From assembly GCA_003342815.1 (NCBI GenBank), contig PTEX01000296.1, forward strand, positions 378,204 to 442,203: a stretch of 64,000 bases of DNA. Direction: 5' to 3'. Made by a program: the position numbers and the translations under genes. This DNA comes from Eudromia elegans. Taxonomy: Eukaryota > Chordata > Aves > Tinamiformes > Tinamidae. The notes beneath the pieces were generated by a model. It saw only the letters and a program-made list of their open reading frames with translations, had not been told where the DNA came from and made no database searches. Numbering within the stretch: position 1 is the stretch's first letter; each line of letters opens with the position of its first letter. Below, one piece after another: positions 1 to 10,476 of this stretch.

Positions 1-1652
1 AGTTGATGCTGGTGGGCTTATTGGGAAATACATTAGTGTTACGGTGTCTAAGTGTCTGACTAACAGGGCCTAGGAGCAACTACATCAGAAAGGTACTTTT
101 CTACTTTTTTCCTTGCAGAATTCTAGGCAGAGTCTGGCGCTGGAGTTGGCTGTCATGTCCAAGTCTGTCAGCTTTTTTTGTTTGAAACAGCAAGGGTAAG
201 ATGAACTGCAGGGTAAGATGGGCTGTTTTTGAATATAATAGTCCAGTTATGATACCACTTCTTTTTTCGTTTTCTTTGATTTTCTTTTTCTTTTCTTTTT
301 TTTTTTTTTTTTTTTTGCTTTGACATTGAAAGGTTGACATAATCTTTCATTTATTTAAAGATGTGTTACCTTGCTGGACCAATTCCTTAAATAATTCAAT
401 AAAAATAGTAAAATTTAACAGGAATAAAATAGTCCATCTTGCCTTCATTCCATTTTACCCAGGAATTTAAAAAAAAAACAAATATAGCAATCAGTTAACA
501 AAAAGTGACTGTTTTGGTACAGTGGTATGGTGGATATGGTAAAACCATTTCTTTGAAATCAAATTTTTGAATACTTTTCAAAATTATTATGTAAAGCTTT
601 TTTTTTCCTCTACAAAGCTTGCAATTGTTTATGCCACATCATTAACAGTTTCATTTCACTTAATGTTATGACAAAAAAACTTCACACAAGTTCATTTACA
701 AAAAATATTTGTGTTAATTGCATTGAATTTATTTTTTTCTATTTTTAATAAGAGTTTATGTGCTTCAACTTGTCTCATTGGACTCTAAATTAACTTTAAT
801 AATTATGCAAATTGCCATGTACTGTATGCAGTACTGTATCCCCTCCATTCTTTAGTATCATGATCAGGCAACTCCAGCAATGCATTATAATCTATCTTTA
901 TCTAGTTTATGCTTAGCAATCTAGTATTATCATTCCTGCTCTATCAAATTAAATGTGTGGCATAGCCACATGTGTTTATCTGAAACTGTGGGGCTAACTA
1001 TAGGGATGGGAGATGTTTGTTTTGTTTTGTTTTATCCAAGAAATCAATAAACTACCCTTTACTTCAATGCAAATGGCAAAAGTAAAGGATGTCTTTATAT
1101 TCCTAATGCATTTTATATTATGTATTTCAGGTATGAAATACGCTGTCATATCTGCTCATTTCAACAATAGTTCATTTTGATTTAATCAAGCAAGTTTTTC
1201 TAAAACATTTAATTAATATTTGCTTAGTGCCTCAAAGATAAAGAGCTGTGTAAGTGCCTCAGTATTAGTATTTACTTAGAGGCAGGCACAAGTTTGTCTG
1301 GAAAGTCGGTTCAAGTAACTGCTTTTTCTTGTTGGTATAGAATTTTTTTATTTTTCTTTTTTTTTTTTTTAATGTACTAATCTTTGAATCTCCCATTACT
1401 ATCCTTTGATTCCCACAGCTCCAAAAAGATATGTCTTTATAAGTGTAATTAGTTCTTATTTCTAATTTCAGTTATGTGTGTTTGTACAAGCAGTATGTTA
1501 GCCTATAGCATAAAGGTGTGTTTTTGTTTTTTGTTTTTTTTTTTTTTTTTTTTTTTTGCGCAGTGATTCCATCTCAACACTGTGGCAAAAACTGCTGAAC
1601 TCTTATTGTTTTCTGTGCACTGGTTTCACCTTTCTCCCCTGGTTTCCGTTAG
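1..1652 (+). other. GRIK2: GRIK2 intron, 3' part (upstream of the M3 exon)
   Basis: This is AT-rich non-coding sequence ending in a splice acceptor. It contains poly-T runs at 296-316, 1357-1370 and 1534-1557 and no recognised transposon. In mammals, the intron at this position carries the editing-complementary sequence that pairs with the Q/R codon at the end of the previous exon. I looked by eye for a reverse complement of the edited segment and did not find a convincing one here. It may lie further upstream, outside the window. Confidence 0.9.
1534..1557 (+). repeat. T24 homopolymer 95 nt upstream of the M3 exon acceptor
   Basis: 24 consecutive T followed by GCGCAG. Together these resemble a strong 3' splice site, but using it would add 89 nt and shift frame. 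Confidence 0.95.
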
Positions 1653-1654
1653 GT
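1596..1654 (+). promoter_or_regulatory. GRIK2: 3' splice site of the M3 exon
   Basis: The acceptor AG is at 1651-1652. It is preceded by a pyrimidine-rich tract (TTTCACCTTTCTCCCC at 1625-1640, then GGTTTCCGTT). The exon starts at 1653, so the first Gly codon is split after its first base. This boundary is fixed by homology: GSELMPK starts exactly here. A second AG preceded by 24 T lies upstream at 1562-1563 and is treated as a decoy. Confidence 0.9.
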
Positions 1655-1870
1655 TCTGAGCTCATGCCCAAAGCCCTCTCCACCAGGATAGTGGGAGGCA
1701 TTTGGTGGTTTTTCACACTTATCATCATTTCTTCGTACACTGCTAACCTAGCCGCCTTTCTGACAGTGGAACGTATGGAATCCCCTATTGATTCTGCAGA
1801 TGATTTGGCCAAGCAGACAAAGATAGAGTATGGAGCAGTTGAAGATGGAGCAACTATGACTTTCTTCAAG
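1653..1870 (+). CDS. GRIK2: GRIK2 internal exon: pore-loop end, M3 helix and first part of S2 (GluK2 kainate receptor subunit)
   Basis: This exon encodes 73 residues of an ionotropic glutamate receptor, counting the Gly codon split by the upstream intron. It begins [12 protein letters not shown], the re-entrant pore loop end and M2-M3 linker. The M3 helix follows at about residues 13-38, with the family gating motif SYTANLAAF at 28-36. S2 of the ligand-binding domain starts after [12 protein letters not shown]. In [13 protein letters not shown], Ala67 and Thr68 match residues that contact glutamate in known GluK2 structures. The exon is 218 bp, enters in phase 1 (codon G|GT across the junction) and leaves in phase 0 after FFK. 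The acceptor (TTCCGTTAG) and donor (AAG|GTAGGC) are both canonical. I chose GRIK2 over GRIK1 and GRIK3 mainly from the downstream exon, because this exon is nearly identical among kainate subunits. The Q/R RNA-editing codon should lie at the very end of the previous exon, outside the window. The reading frame is intact. Confidence 0.96.
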
Positions 1871-1876
1871 GTAGGC
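1868..1876 (+). promoter_or_regulatory. GRIK2: 5' splice site of the M3 exon (AAG|GTAGGC)
   Basis: The exon ends at 1870 with AAG (Lys of TFFK) and the intron starts with GTAGGC. Positions +4 to +6 depart from the GTRAGT consensus. A better intronic match, GTAAGT, occurs 43 bases downstream at 1914-1919. Homology fixes the boundary at 1870, since the next exon resumes with KSKIST. Confidence 0.9.
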
Positions 1877-4789
1877 CTTATGTTCTCTTTGCAAAGATTT
1901 CATAATTATGATTGTAAGTGGAAAGTGCGAACTTTGTTGAGGTATATTAAAGAATATGATTCCTTCTGCTGTAAAAAGCAGTTGAACAGCACTTCTTTGA
2001 CAATTTGCAAAATAGTAAATAAAACAAGTGTAGAGTCTTGCATGGCAAATAAAAAAGACATTTTTTTTCTGATGATTTTTGCCTAAAGAGATGAATATAC
2101 AGTCCTGGAATGTGTCAAGAAAATCTGAATACTTTGCTCAGAAAAATCTCCCATTGTTGTGTACAAGAATGAGTTTTGTTGGAGTATCGCCTATGGGATC
2201 AGTTAAACGGCATTATGCTTAATTAAATGATCTGTCTTTGTTTAAACAAGGGGATTACATTTCTAATATCAGTGCCTGGGATGAGAAAAGTCTTTTGGAC
2301 TTCATGTTTTAGGGAAAAGAAAATTGATATTGGGGTCCATAAAAAAAGCTCATATCCTTTCAAATTTTATATTCCTTTTAACCTTTTACTTAGGTCATTC
2401 AATTTGAAATGCAGTGAAATGTACAGCTGTATTAGAGGGCAATACTTCTTTCCTACCTTCACCACGTGTTTCGTTTGGCTTAAATTAGTAAGAAGTACAT
2501 GTGAGGGACAAAGGCAGGTTTGCTATCTATCTTCCAATCTTTGATAGCACAGTTATGTCTCAAATTTTCCATGGAGAGAGGTGTTCCCAAAATTTGGCTG
2601 ATCTTTGGTATACTTGGAAGATGTTTAGCTAGTATATTCTGCTTTCGTGTGTTGCTATGTTGTAAAATAAAGCTTTGAGGTGACCAAATAAACTTAGTAA
2701 GTTGGCCCAGAAATTGAGAAACATGTACTCAGTGCTCATCAGATGCAAAAAGTACAAAATTTACCAAGGCCAATACACACTATTTAATCTTATGGCTTTA
2801 GTGGCAATCCAAGTATGTGCACTTCTTAGAATAATAAGAGCTCTTTCAACTTCTACTAAGTAAAAGTCAATTAATATTTGGTACCTAAAGGTGTTTAGGC
2901 TACTTATCTTACAGCATGTGTTAAGAAGGTTCTAAATATCTTCCCAGAATATTTCTTGGAACAGAAGGTGAGGAAATTAATAGAACTAATCAATTAGAGA
3001 TTTTATGATAACAAGAAATATGTGAAAAAATTCAATGAAACAATATCCAAAGAAAGCTTAGAGAGTAAGATTTTTGAAAGAGGAAAAATGTCTCAATTCA
3101 TAAAGAAATGACCCAAGGTATTTATTGAGCTACCAGAAAACAATACAGGGTTTTAGTTTAACTTTTTTTCTGGTAGAAGACTTTGAACTTTTTCTCTTTC
3201 ATATTGGAATTATAGACTCTAAAATGTTAGGAATATTTTTTTACTTAGGTGTGTCTTTCAATGTAGTTACCAGAAATACATTTCTCTGTACCTTCTTAAT
3301 TTTTAGCTTTCCTTTTCCCTACCCCTTGACGTTTTTGGATTTTTCTCTCTTTTTATTTATGTATATGCACATGCTGTTGGATTTTTTTTCTAGAAATTGT
3401 GATATTTCTTTTTTTTCTCCTCTCTATATTTACATACTCCTCCATACTCTTTTCTCCTTTCTACATCTCCATTCTACATCTTTTTCCTTGCACCTCACTT
3501 CCTCTTTCTGTTTCTATTTATCTAAATATATTTTGTATTATTTGCCTAGTATATTGTATCTGAGACCTAGAGAAGTCTTACCATAAACAAAGTAGCAATT
3601 ACACATCCTGCCTAGAAAGGCCTTTGTTTTAGCAGTATATGCGTTTGAACTAGACTAGACTTACACATGATAAATTTATGTTGTCAGATCATGTAATTTG
3701 GTACATAACTGCTTTTAATACATTCTGAATATTCCTATTTAATTATGAAAGAGAGGAGTCAAAACAAAATAAACATTTTTTGTTTGTGTGTTTGCTTTTA
3801 TTCAGAAGTTGAATTTGAGGTCAAATTTGATTTGTTCTGTTGAGTAAATATATTTGATGGAATTTATTTGTGAACAGATCATAGTAAGCATTCCGTGCTA
3901 TATAAATGAACCTATAGTTGAGTATTTATGTTACAACTATCAATCAACTGGCTCCTAATACTGCTCTGTTTCCAGTTCACTATCTTTTCTAAATAGTATG
4001 AACATTGATTAGTAATGTTTTTTACCTACAAGTACAAAATAGCTTCAGTACTAGAAGTAGTTACGACTGTTGTAACAAATAAGTGAAAATTATCTTCTAC
4101 AAGAAAACTGAAAATTATACAATTTCATTTGATTCATTCCATTGATGAAGCATTTTCAAGTTATAAATTAGAGATTGCTTGATGTAAATTGTATTTGCTA
4201 GAGCTGGCTGTATAAGGAAAACAATTAAATATATATTTCATTAAAAAAAAAGATACATTCTATCTGTCACAGTAAATTTTCTGATAAAATTGGGCATTTT
4301 TATCTAGTTAGGTTGAATAATATCCTATAATTTAATTATCAGAAAACAATATGCTGTAATTCTGCAATAAACCTTGTCTGTACTTATATGTATAAACAAA
4401 TGTACATTTTTATGCATAAACAAAACCATTTTCTTGTGTGAAGAAAATAAAAAAGGAAGAAAATAATGAAAATAAAACTGTAAGTTGGATTGCCTTAGAG
4501 GACATTAGAAGAACTGAGCAACTCATAATTATTAGTAAGAACACTAAAGAACAAATAATCAATAAAGGAACATAAAAACTATCAGAAAAATGTCTTAATG
4601 CACAGAAGTGACATTGAATATAGATAATATAGAAAAGACAAAGTGCTATATACTTCTCCCTTCATTCCTGTAAAAATAAGGTAAATACTTGTGCTTTAAA
4701 ATACTTTCAGTAAGCTGAAGAAGGTTTTGAACCAGTAGCTATTAAATTATTTGATATATAAACAAGGAAATACCAAGTTAGAGAGGTCA

Positions 4790-5313
4790 TTAATGAAATA
4801 ATCTTCCAAGTTCTGGTCACCACACTTCAGAATATGTTTAAAATTAGAGAAGGTTCGTAAAAGGTGAAAGAATGACTGGAGGTCTGGAAGTTAGCCTTAC
4901 AGTTAGAAACTAAAAAAGATCATCTGTTTAATCTGTTGGAGAGAAGGTTAAGAGGTCACTTGATCATGGTCCATAAGTACCTTAACAGGAATGAAACTTT
5001 TGACAGTAAATAGCTGTTTAATCTAACAGAAAAAGGCATAATGAGATCTAGCATTTCAAAGACAAAGTTCAGAAAATTTGCCCTGGAAATAATATGCATA
5101 TTTTTATCAGTGACAGTAGTTAACACTAGTATATCTGCAGATGTGCTGAATTCAGCTATCACACATAGCCATAATGAGAAAAACGGATAAGCATAGCCCA
5201 AACAGATGTTATGCTTTTATTGGAAAGGCTACTCAGTGAATTACATAGCTTTCACTGCATGGGAGCTCAAATTAGATTTTAGTAGTCCCTTCATACATAA
5301 AAAATCTATGCAA
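4790..5313 (+). mobile_element. Old, decayed CR1-type LINE 3' fragment
   Basis: The order of words follows the CR1 3' region in sense orientation: TTCTGGTCACCACACTTCAG, then GACTGGAGGTCTGG, GGAGAGAAGGTTAAGAGGTC, a tail of the reverse-transcriptase region, and at the end AGTAGTCCCTTC...AAAAATCTATG. Divergence is high and several short indels are evident, so this copy is much older than those at 7.2, 9.9 and 27.6 kb. The ending (AAAATCTATG rather than ATTCTATG) suggests an older CR1 or L3-like lineage. It lies in sense with GRIK2. The boundaries are approximate. Confidence 0.7.
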
Positions 5314-7158
5314 GTATGACTCTGGGAAGTTGCACAAAAATGACTGAGAATATAATTTTGTCTGTATGCATCCTATGTGTATGTTTTTTATCGGCTACTT
5401 TGTCTTGTTATAATGAGACTGGATTTAACAAAACAGTGGCATTATGCTACCACATGAAATGAAGGCACCAGATGGTTTCCTAATGTTAAATGAAATTATC
5501 ATATCTTGGTAATAGTTATTAGTTCCAATCACAGTGAGGCTCAGTAGCTGCCAGTGAGACTGACAGTAATTTCTGCATAAATTATCTATAGAGAAGTCCG
5601 TTTAAATTTTTCTTTACAAAACTTTGGACCTTGGCCAGAACTGTAGTGATGCTAAAACAAAAGAAAAAGATTTCTGAAGGAGAACTTAAATGGGAATCAG
5701 ACATACACGTTAACTACAAGATTAACATCTGCTGGAGTAAAAACTTGGAAAGCACCTATGTATGCTTTGAGAATACTGTCATCTTTGTGAACCAAACAAC
5801 TCTACCAAATAGATTTGATGAAGAAGGATAATGCTCAGATTTTTTAACAAAATGCTTCCTCCGGAGGTTGATTAGATACTTCAGATTTCCCTCTGCCTCT
5901 TTGCAGTCTGAGAAATATGATGTTACGACTCTTCTTAGCAGCTCAAAAAGGGAGGAAATTTTCAGTGTTCTCTCTTTTTAAGAGCTCTTAATTTGAGCAT
6001 TCAAGGAAGTAACTTTTCAAATCTTATATGACTAGTAGATCTGTATCTGCAGTCTCTAGAGACACACTGGATCCTTTAATTGAACGCAAAGAAAAGGTGT
6101 TGGTATTTTCCAGGAATTTAAATGATTAATTAAGCTTTTTTGGATAAACTTTTTTTATTTCCCCTTTTTTTTTTCTTTCCATTCATTTTCAGGACTCATT
6201 TTAATATTCCAATTCTACTCTTCTACAGTACAGTTTTCTTTTTCTCCACTAATTCTTTCACTAATTTCACACCACAATTCTCTAGCAGGGCAGTGGAAAA
6301 TCTCAGGAATAGTTTAAAATAGATAAATAAATAAAAGTTGAATTGTAGGGGAACTTTCCCACTACTTACAACTGGAATACAAGTGACAGAACACATGACA
6401 TAAATGACAGAATAGCAGCAGAGGTGCTGTGATAAGTGACAATGACATGAATGAAGTCACTATAGTCTTGATGGAATTTTCAAACCCTCATTTGAATGCT
6501 ATAATAGTTAAATACCATTTGTCTGTTTAGCAAATAAAAGTGTGTGTGGCACATTGGCATGCACCTAGTCGTACATTCACAAACACAATGACCTTTGAAT
6601 TTAGTGCCATGAAATTTGGCAGTGGGTCTTTGCCAATGGGAATGGTTATTCAGTTGATGTGAGGAAAAGATGAAGGAAAGAGTGCTTCTGAGTTTCTCAT
6701 ATATACCATGACTGTCAGGGACTAATGCAAAAGATTTTTTTGATGTGGATGGTGCATAAAAAATAACTGATAGCAGATTCCATATAGAGGTTCAGTTTAC
6801 TTGAAAGTTAAATTGCCTTAAAGCAAAGTCACGTTGAAATGTGACCAGTACAGACTTGTTCTTATGTGTGAAAATACACAACTGAATAAAGTGAATACAA
6901 ATAACATGCTTTCTTTTTCTTTTTTTTTTTCTTTTTTGGGGTAGGGGGTAGGGTTGGGTCATTATACTTTGGGCCTATCTTCTAGAAGCACATGTAGCTG
7001 AAGTGCACTACTCCTTGTTTCCCGTGGTTATTCCTACTTTGCAGGAACATACTTGCAATTAACCACTTTGAATGCAGGACAGAAGCAAAACCAATGAATC
7101 AGATAAGCAAAAAAACCACAGGTGTACAAAAACGCAAGACCTGTACAACAGGTTTATG

Positions 7159-7172
7159 GAAACTCACAAGAA
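7159..7172 (+). repeat. Left copy of 14-bp direct repeat flanking the CR1
   Basis: GAAACTCACAAGAA here is repeated exactly at 7566-7579, directly after the ATTCTATG end of the CR1. The preceding bases TATG also agree, but on the right they belong to the CR1 tail. Confidence 0.8.
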
Positions 7173-7566
7173 ACGAGCAAAGGCTGAGACAACTGGGCAT
7201 CTTCAGCCTAGAGAAGAGAAGGCTGAGAGAGGACCTGATCAATGTCTATAAATACCTCAAGGGAGGGTGCGAGGAGGATGAGGCCGGCCTCTTCTCGGTG
7301 GTGGCCAGCGATAGGACTAGAGGAAATGGCCAAAAATTGAGGCACCAAAAGTTCCACAGGAACTTGAGGAAGAATTTCTTAACAGTGACAGAGCCCTGGA
7401 ACAGGCTGCCCAGAGAGGTGGTGGAGTCTCCTTCTCTGGAGATCTTCAAAACCCACTTGGACATCACCCTGTGCCACATGCTCTAGGAGATCCTGTGTGT
7501 GCAGGGGGGTTGGACTAGATGACCTCTAGAGGTCCCTTCCAACCTTAAGCATTCTATGATTCTATG
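7173..7566 (+). mobile_element. Young 5'-truncated avian CR1 LINE with flanking 14-bp direct repeat
   Basis: This is a typical bird CR1 3' end in the sense strand of the intron. It carries AGGCTGAGACAACTGGGCAT, the CTCAAGGGAGGGTGCGAGGA segment, GAGCCCTGGAACAGGCTGCC, CAGAGAGGTGGTGGAGTCTC, TTGGACTAGATGACCTCTAG and two copies of ATTCTATG at 7551-7566. Only about 390 bp of the 3' end remains, so it cannot mobilise itself. The open frame through part of it (7094-7486) is a remnant of the reverse-transcriptase tail with no functional domain. Flanks share GAAACTCACAAGAA (7159-7172 and 7566-7579), which looks like a target-site duplication. Confidence 0.93.
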
Positions 7567-7579
7567 AAACTCACAAGAA
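7566..7579 (+). repeat. Right copy of 14-bp direct repeat flanking the CR1
   Basis: Exact copy of 7159-7172. Its first G overlaps the last base of the CR1 tail, so the duplication may be 13 bp. Confidence 0.8.
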
Positions 7580-7839
7580 CTTAATCTTCAATGACAGACT
7601 CTGTGGGAGATACAGACTTTGTCCAGAGACCTTAAAATACTTTTGCTTTAATGAAATCCACTTCTTTAAAACAGAGCTAGGTGGAGTGAGATAGATTAAA
7701 TGACACATAGATGCAAGCTATAGCAAGAACAGCAGTGCATTTGAATTCTAAGTGGAAGAAATTCGGATAAATTTGATACCATTAAGTTCTTTGAGGTGTG
7801 TGGTCTTTCTTTTGAATCTGGGGTCAGAAAGCAGAAGAA

Positions 7840-8200
7840 ATTCACATTGGACCGTGTTCCAACCAAACTCTCTAGTTACTATAACAAAGTGACTGAAATG
7901 CCACCTTGACACTTCCTCCTTCTGTGGGGTTTTCAGAGCTATTAGCGTTCCTACCATAAACAAGAGCATATGTTTGGTTGCCTGTTGCCTCTCCGGGCTG
8001 AGGCATTAAGCTAAAAATAGATGAAACATTTCCATTCTCCTTTCCCCTTCCCTTTCTTCTGAAAAGGCTGTGCATTAAAAGCTAGCTCTGACTTTTAATT
8101 TTCAGGCAGATTTAAACTGCATTACTCTATATATCCAGACTGCAAGCATTTTTAATAAGTTGCTGGCTATCACACAATATTCATGAATAGTTATGCTCCA
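7840..8200. other. Complex non-repetitive intronic block; candidate conserved element
   Basis: This block has higher sequence complexity than its surroundings, with homeodomain-like words. Examples are TTTTAATTTTCAGGC, GATTTAAACTGCATTA and the palindrome ATTCATGAAT at 8179-8188 followed by AGTTATGC. No coding potential is visible: the two overlapping minus-strand open frames show no domain. Regulatory function is only a guess, without cross-species comparison. Confidence 0.25.
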
Positions 8201-9825
8201 AGATCACCACAAGACTCATATTTATCATTTTTACTTGTCTCCAGCACTTAGAATGTGGTGTTCTAAACATACAAATAAGTGCCTTTCAGCACCCTAGCAA
8301 AGAAGCATACATAATTTTCCAGTGAAAACAAGATTAGTTATTCACATTAATCAAAATATCACATTAATTACAATATTAAAATATTTCACACATAAATTGC
8401 GCCCCTACTTGTTATTTTTAAAATGAAAATGAAGAGAGACATCAAATTATTTCCTAATGCCAATTAGGAAAAGTCCCCTATGTCTTTAGATTATTTGAAT
8501 TAATATTTTTCATGGCTTACTATCCGTTTCTGCCCTTATCCCAAAATATGCACAGAGAAAAAAGTTTTATTCTGATCTTCACAGAGAACTCACAAGGAGG
8601 CTAAACGATGTAACCTATGGTTCCACCTGGATTTACTGTTTCCCAGTATTTCCCAGTGTGAATTTAATAATAAGTAGAATGGACATATCAGAAGTTGACA
8701 TTTGTATTATTTTTCAAAATTATGTCCTACATAATGTGCTTTAATTAATGATTGCACATTAGTGATTCACAATGATCCTTCATGGATATCATCACAGATA
8801 TTTTCAAACACGATGAATGACACCTGTCACAGAAGATACAAGAAACTAGAAAACAGAGGGATGTAATGCTTAATTAACTTTGTCCTAAAAGAGTTAATCT
8901 TATCCATACAATAATTTGAGTCTTGAGTTATACTGAGACTTGTAAACAAAAAAAACCCAACAAACAAACAAAAAAACTCCCATCCCAAATTCTAAAAAAT
9001 GTACAGTTCAAGGGAGATTATTTATTATTACAAATATTATTAAATTATTAAATATTAAATTATTGTTGTTATTATAATCTTAATTGTTGGAAGACCTTTC
9101 TGAAAACCCATTCTATCTTTTATTTTGGATAACATATACTATATCCATATCTCACTGAAGATGAGAAAAGTAGAATCTTTTCTCTTTGAAGGCAGTTGAA
9201 GTTTATACACTGCTAATCCTTATTAAATGGGTTCTGGTCCTATCTCTTATTAGCTGTATTGGATTGTTGTTTTGGCATCAGCTTAGTCCAGCCTAGCTGT
9301 GAGTAGTCTAACTTCTGCCTTTAACTTCAAGGTTTGTTGTCCTGAGGGATCATACAGTAATGTTAGAATTCAGTCCAGATTTCTGATCCAACTGGAAATG
9401 GATCTCTTTATTTTGTTTCAGGTTTAGTTTTCATTTATGAAGAAAGGTCCTATAACTGTTAGAATGCTAGAACTGATGTGAGTAGAGAGTGTTCCTTTCC
9501 ATGGCCAAATGATTTTGTATCGCCACCACCTAGTGTGAAAGCCTAGGTGAATTGTGAATCAGCATCCTTTGGGAAGTGAGTTCTCTTGCCTGAACATTTG
9601 AACAATTAAGCATAACAAAGTCCACAACAATGAAAGTGCTGCTACTTCCTAAGTTAACTGGTCCTTGTGTATTCTTGAAGGTTTCTGGTTAACTAGTAAG
9701 CTCCTTGCTTCTGTTATTTGATATGCTTTCTGGCTTGTTCTTAGCCTACAGTGCCAAAGCTGACAGAATTTGTTGTGAGAGAAAGCTTGAACTTTGGGTT
9801 CTGGGCATAGGCTTGGTTGCAAGGC

Positions 9826-9851
9826 TTTTCCTCCTCTTTTGAGGAGGAAAA
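9826..9851. repeat. Perfect hairpin: 11-bp stem, 4-nt loop, at CR1 5' junction
   Basis: TTTTCCTCCTC, loop TTTT, then GAGGAGGAAAA. The arms are exact reverse complements. The right arm ends where recognisable CR1 sequence starts. Confidence 0.9.
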
Positions 9852-10476
9852 TGTGCCCTCATGGCTAAGAAGGTCAATGGGATCCTGGCCTGCATCAGGA
9901 GGAGCATTCCCATCAGGTCGAGGGAGGGGATCCTGCCCATCTGCTCAGCTCTGATGAGGCCGTACCTGGAGTATCGGGTGCAGCTCTCGGCTCCCCAATA
10001 CAGGACGGACAAGGTACTTCTAGAGAAGGTCTAGCGTAGAGAGATAAAGATGATCAAGGGACTGGAGTATCTGTCTTATGAGGCAAGACTAAGTGAACTG
10101 GGCCTGTTTAGTCTAGAGAAAAGAAGACCAAGAGGAGATCCGACCAATATGTATATGTACCTGAGGGGAGAATGTAGGACCAACCTTTTTTCCATGGTGG
10201 CCAGTGATAGGATAAAATCCAAACACAGGCATGTGAGGAAGAACGTTCTTCCTCACATTCCTCCATGTGAGGAAGAACGTCTTTCCTGTGAAGGTGACAG
10301 AGCCCGGGAAATTGCTGCCCAGAGAGGCTGTGGATTCTCCATCTCCTAAAATCTTCCAAATCCGCCTGGCTGTAACCCTGTGCCACATGGTGTAGGTGTC
10401 CTGCTTGAGCAGGGAGGTTGAACTAGATGATCTCTAGACATCCCTTCCAACCTTACTCATTCTGTGGTTCTGTATG
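9852..10476 (+). mobile_element. 5'-truncated avian CR1 LINE with internal palindromic rearrangement
   Basis: This copy starts further 5' than its relatives. GTGCCCTCATGGCTAAGAAG, ATGGGATCCTGGCCTGCATC and GATGAGGCCGTACCTGGAGT match the avian CR1 reverse-transcriptase tail. GAGCCCGGGAAATTGCTGCC, TTGAACTAGATGATCTCTAG and ATTCTGTGGTTCTGT then form the usual 3' end. It is about 620 bp, in sense with GRIK2. The segment after AAACACAGG is rearranged into a perfect 28-bp palindrome followed by a third copy of the same arm, where the family normally has a single AGGAAGAA-TTTCTT stretch. The 5' junction abuts an 11-bp-stem hairpin. Open frames on both strands here are incidental. Confidence 0.92.
10231..10258. 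repeat. Perfect 28-bp palindrome inside the CR1 copy
   Basis: The left half ATGTGAGGAAGAAC (10231-10244) is the exact reverse complement of GTTCTTCCTCACAT (10245-10258), with no spacer. A third copy of the arm, ATGTGAGGAAGAACGT, lies at 10265-10280 in direct orientation. Confidence 0.93.

Noticed and set aside
133-165. GCGCTGGAGTTGGCTGTCAT resembling the pore-loop coding sequence
   Set aside because: The similarity is partial and in sense orientation. It does not encode the pore motif in frame and could not pair with the exon.
1556-2086. Single open frame of 176 codons containing the GluK2 segment
   Set aside because: Only 1653-1870 is exon. The upstream part is intron and poly-T sequence, the downstream part continues past a canonical donor, and the protein resumes at 53470.
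3125-3586. 153-codon open frame rich in Phe, Leu and Ser
   Set aside because: It arises from T-rich, stop-poor sequence, has no domain or good start context, and lies inside the intron.
7094-7486. 130-codon open frame
   Set aside because: It runs through a young CR1 3' end and adjoining intron. It is a transposon remnant, not a host gene; the minus-strand frame at 7246-7479 is its shadow.
10050-10388. Overlapping open frames on both strands, 91 to 99 codons
   Set aside because: They lie in the 9.9-kb CR1 copy. The frames exist because CR1 has few stops there, and the palindrome gives similar words on both strands.
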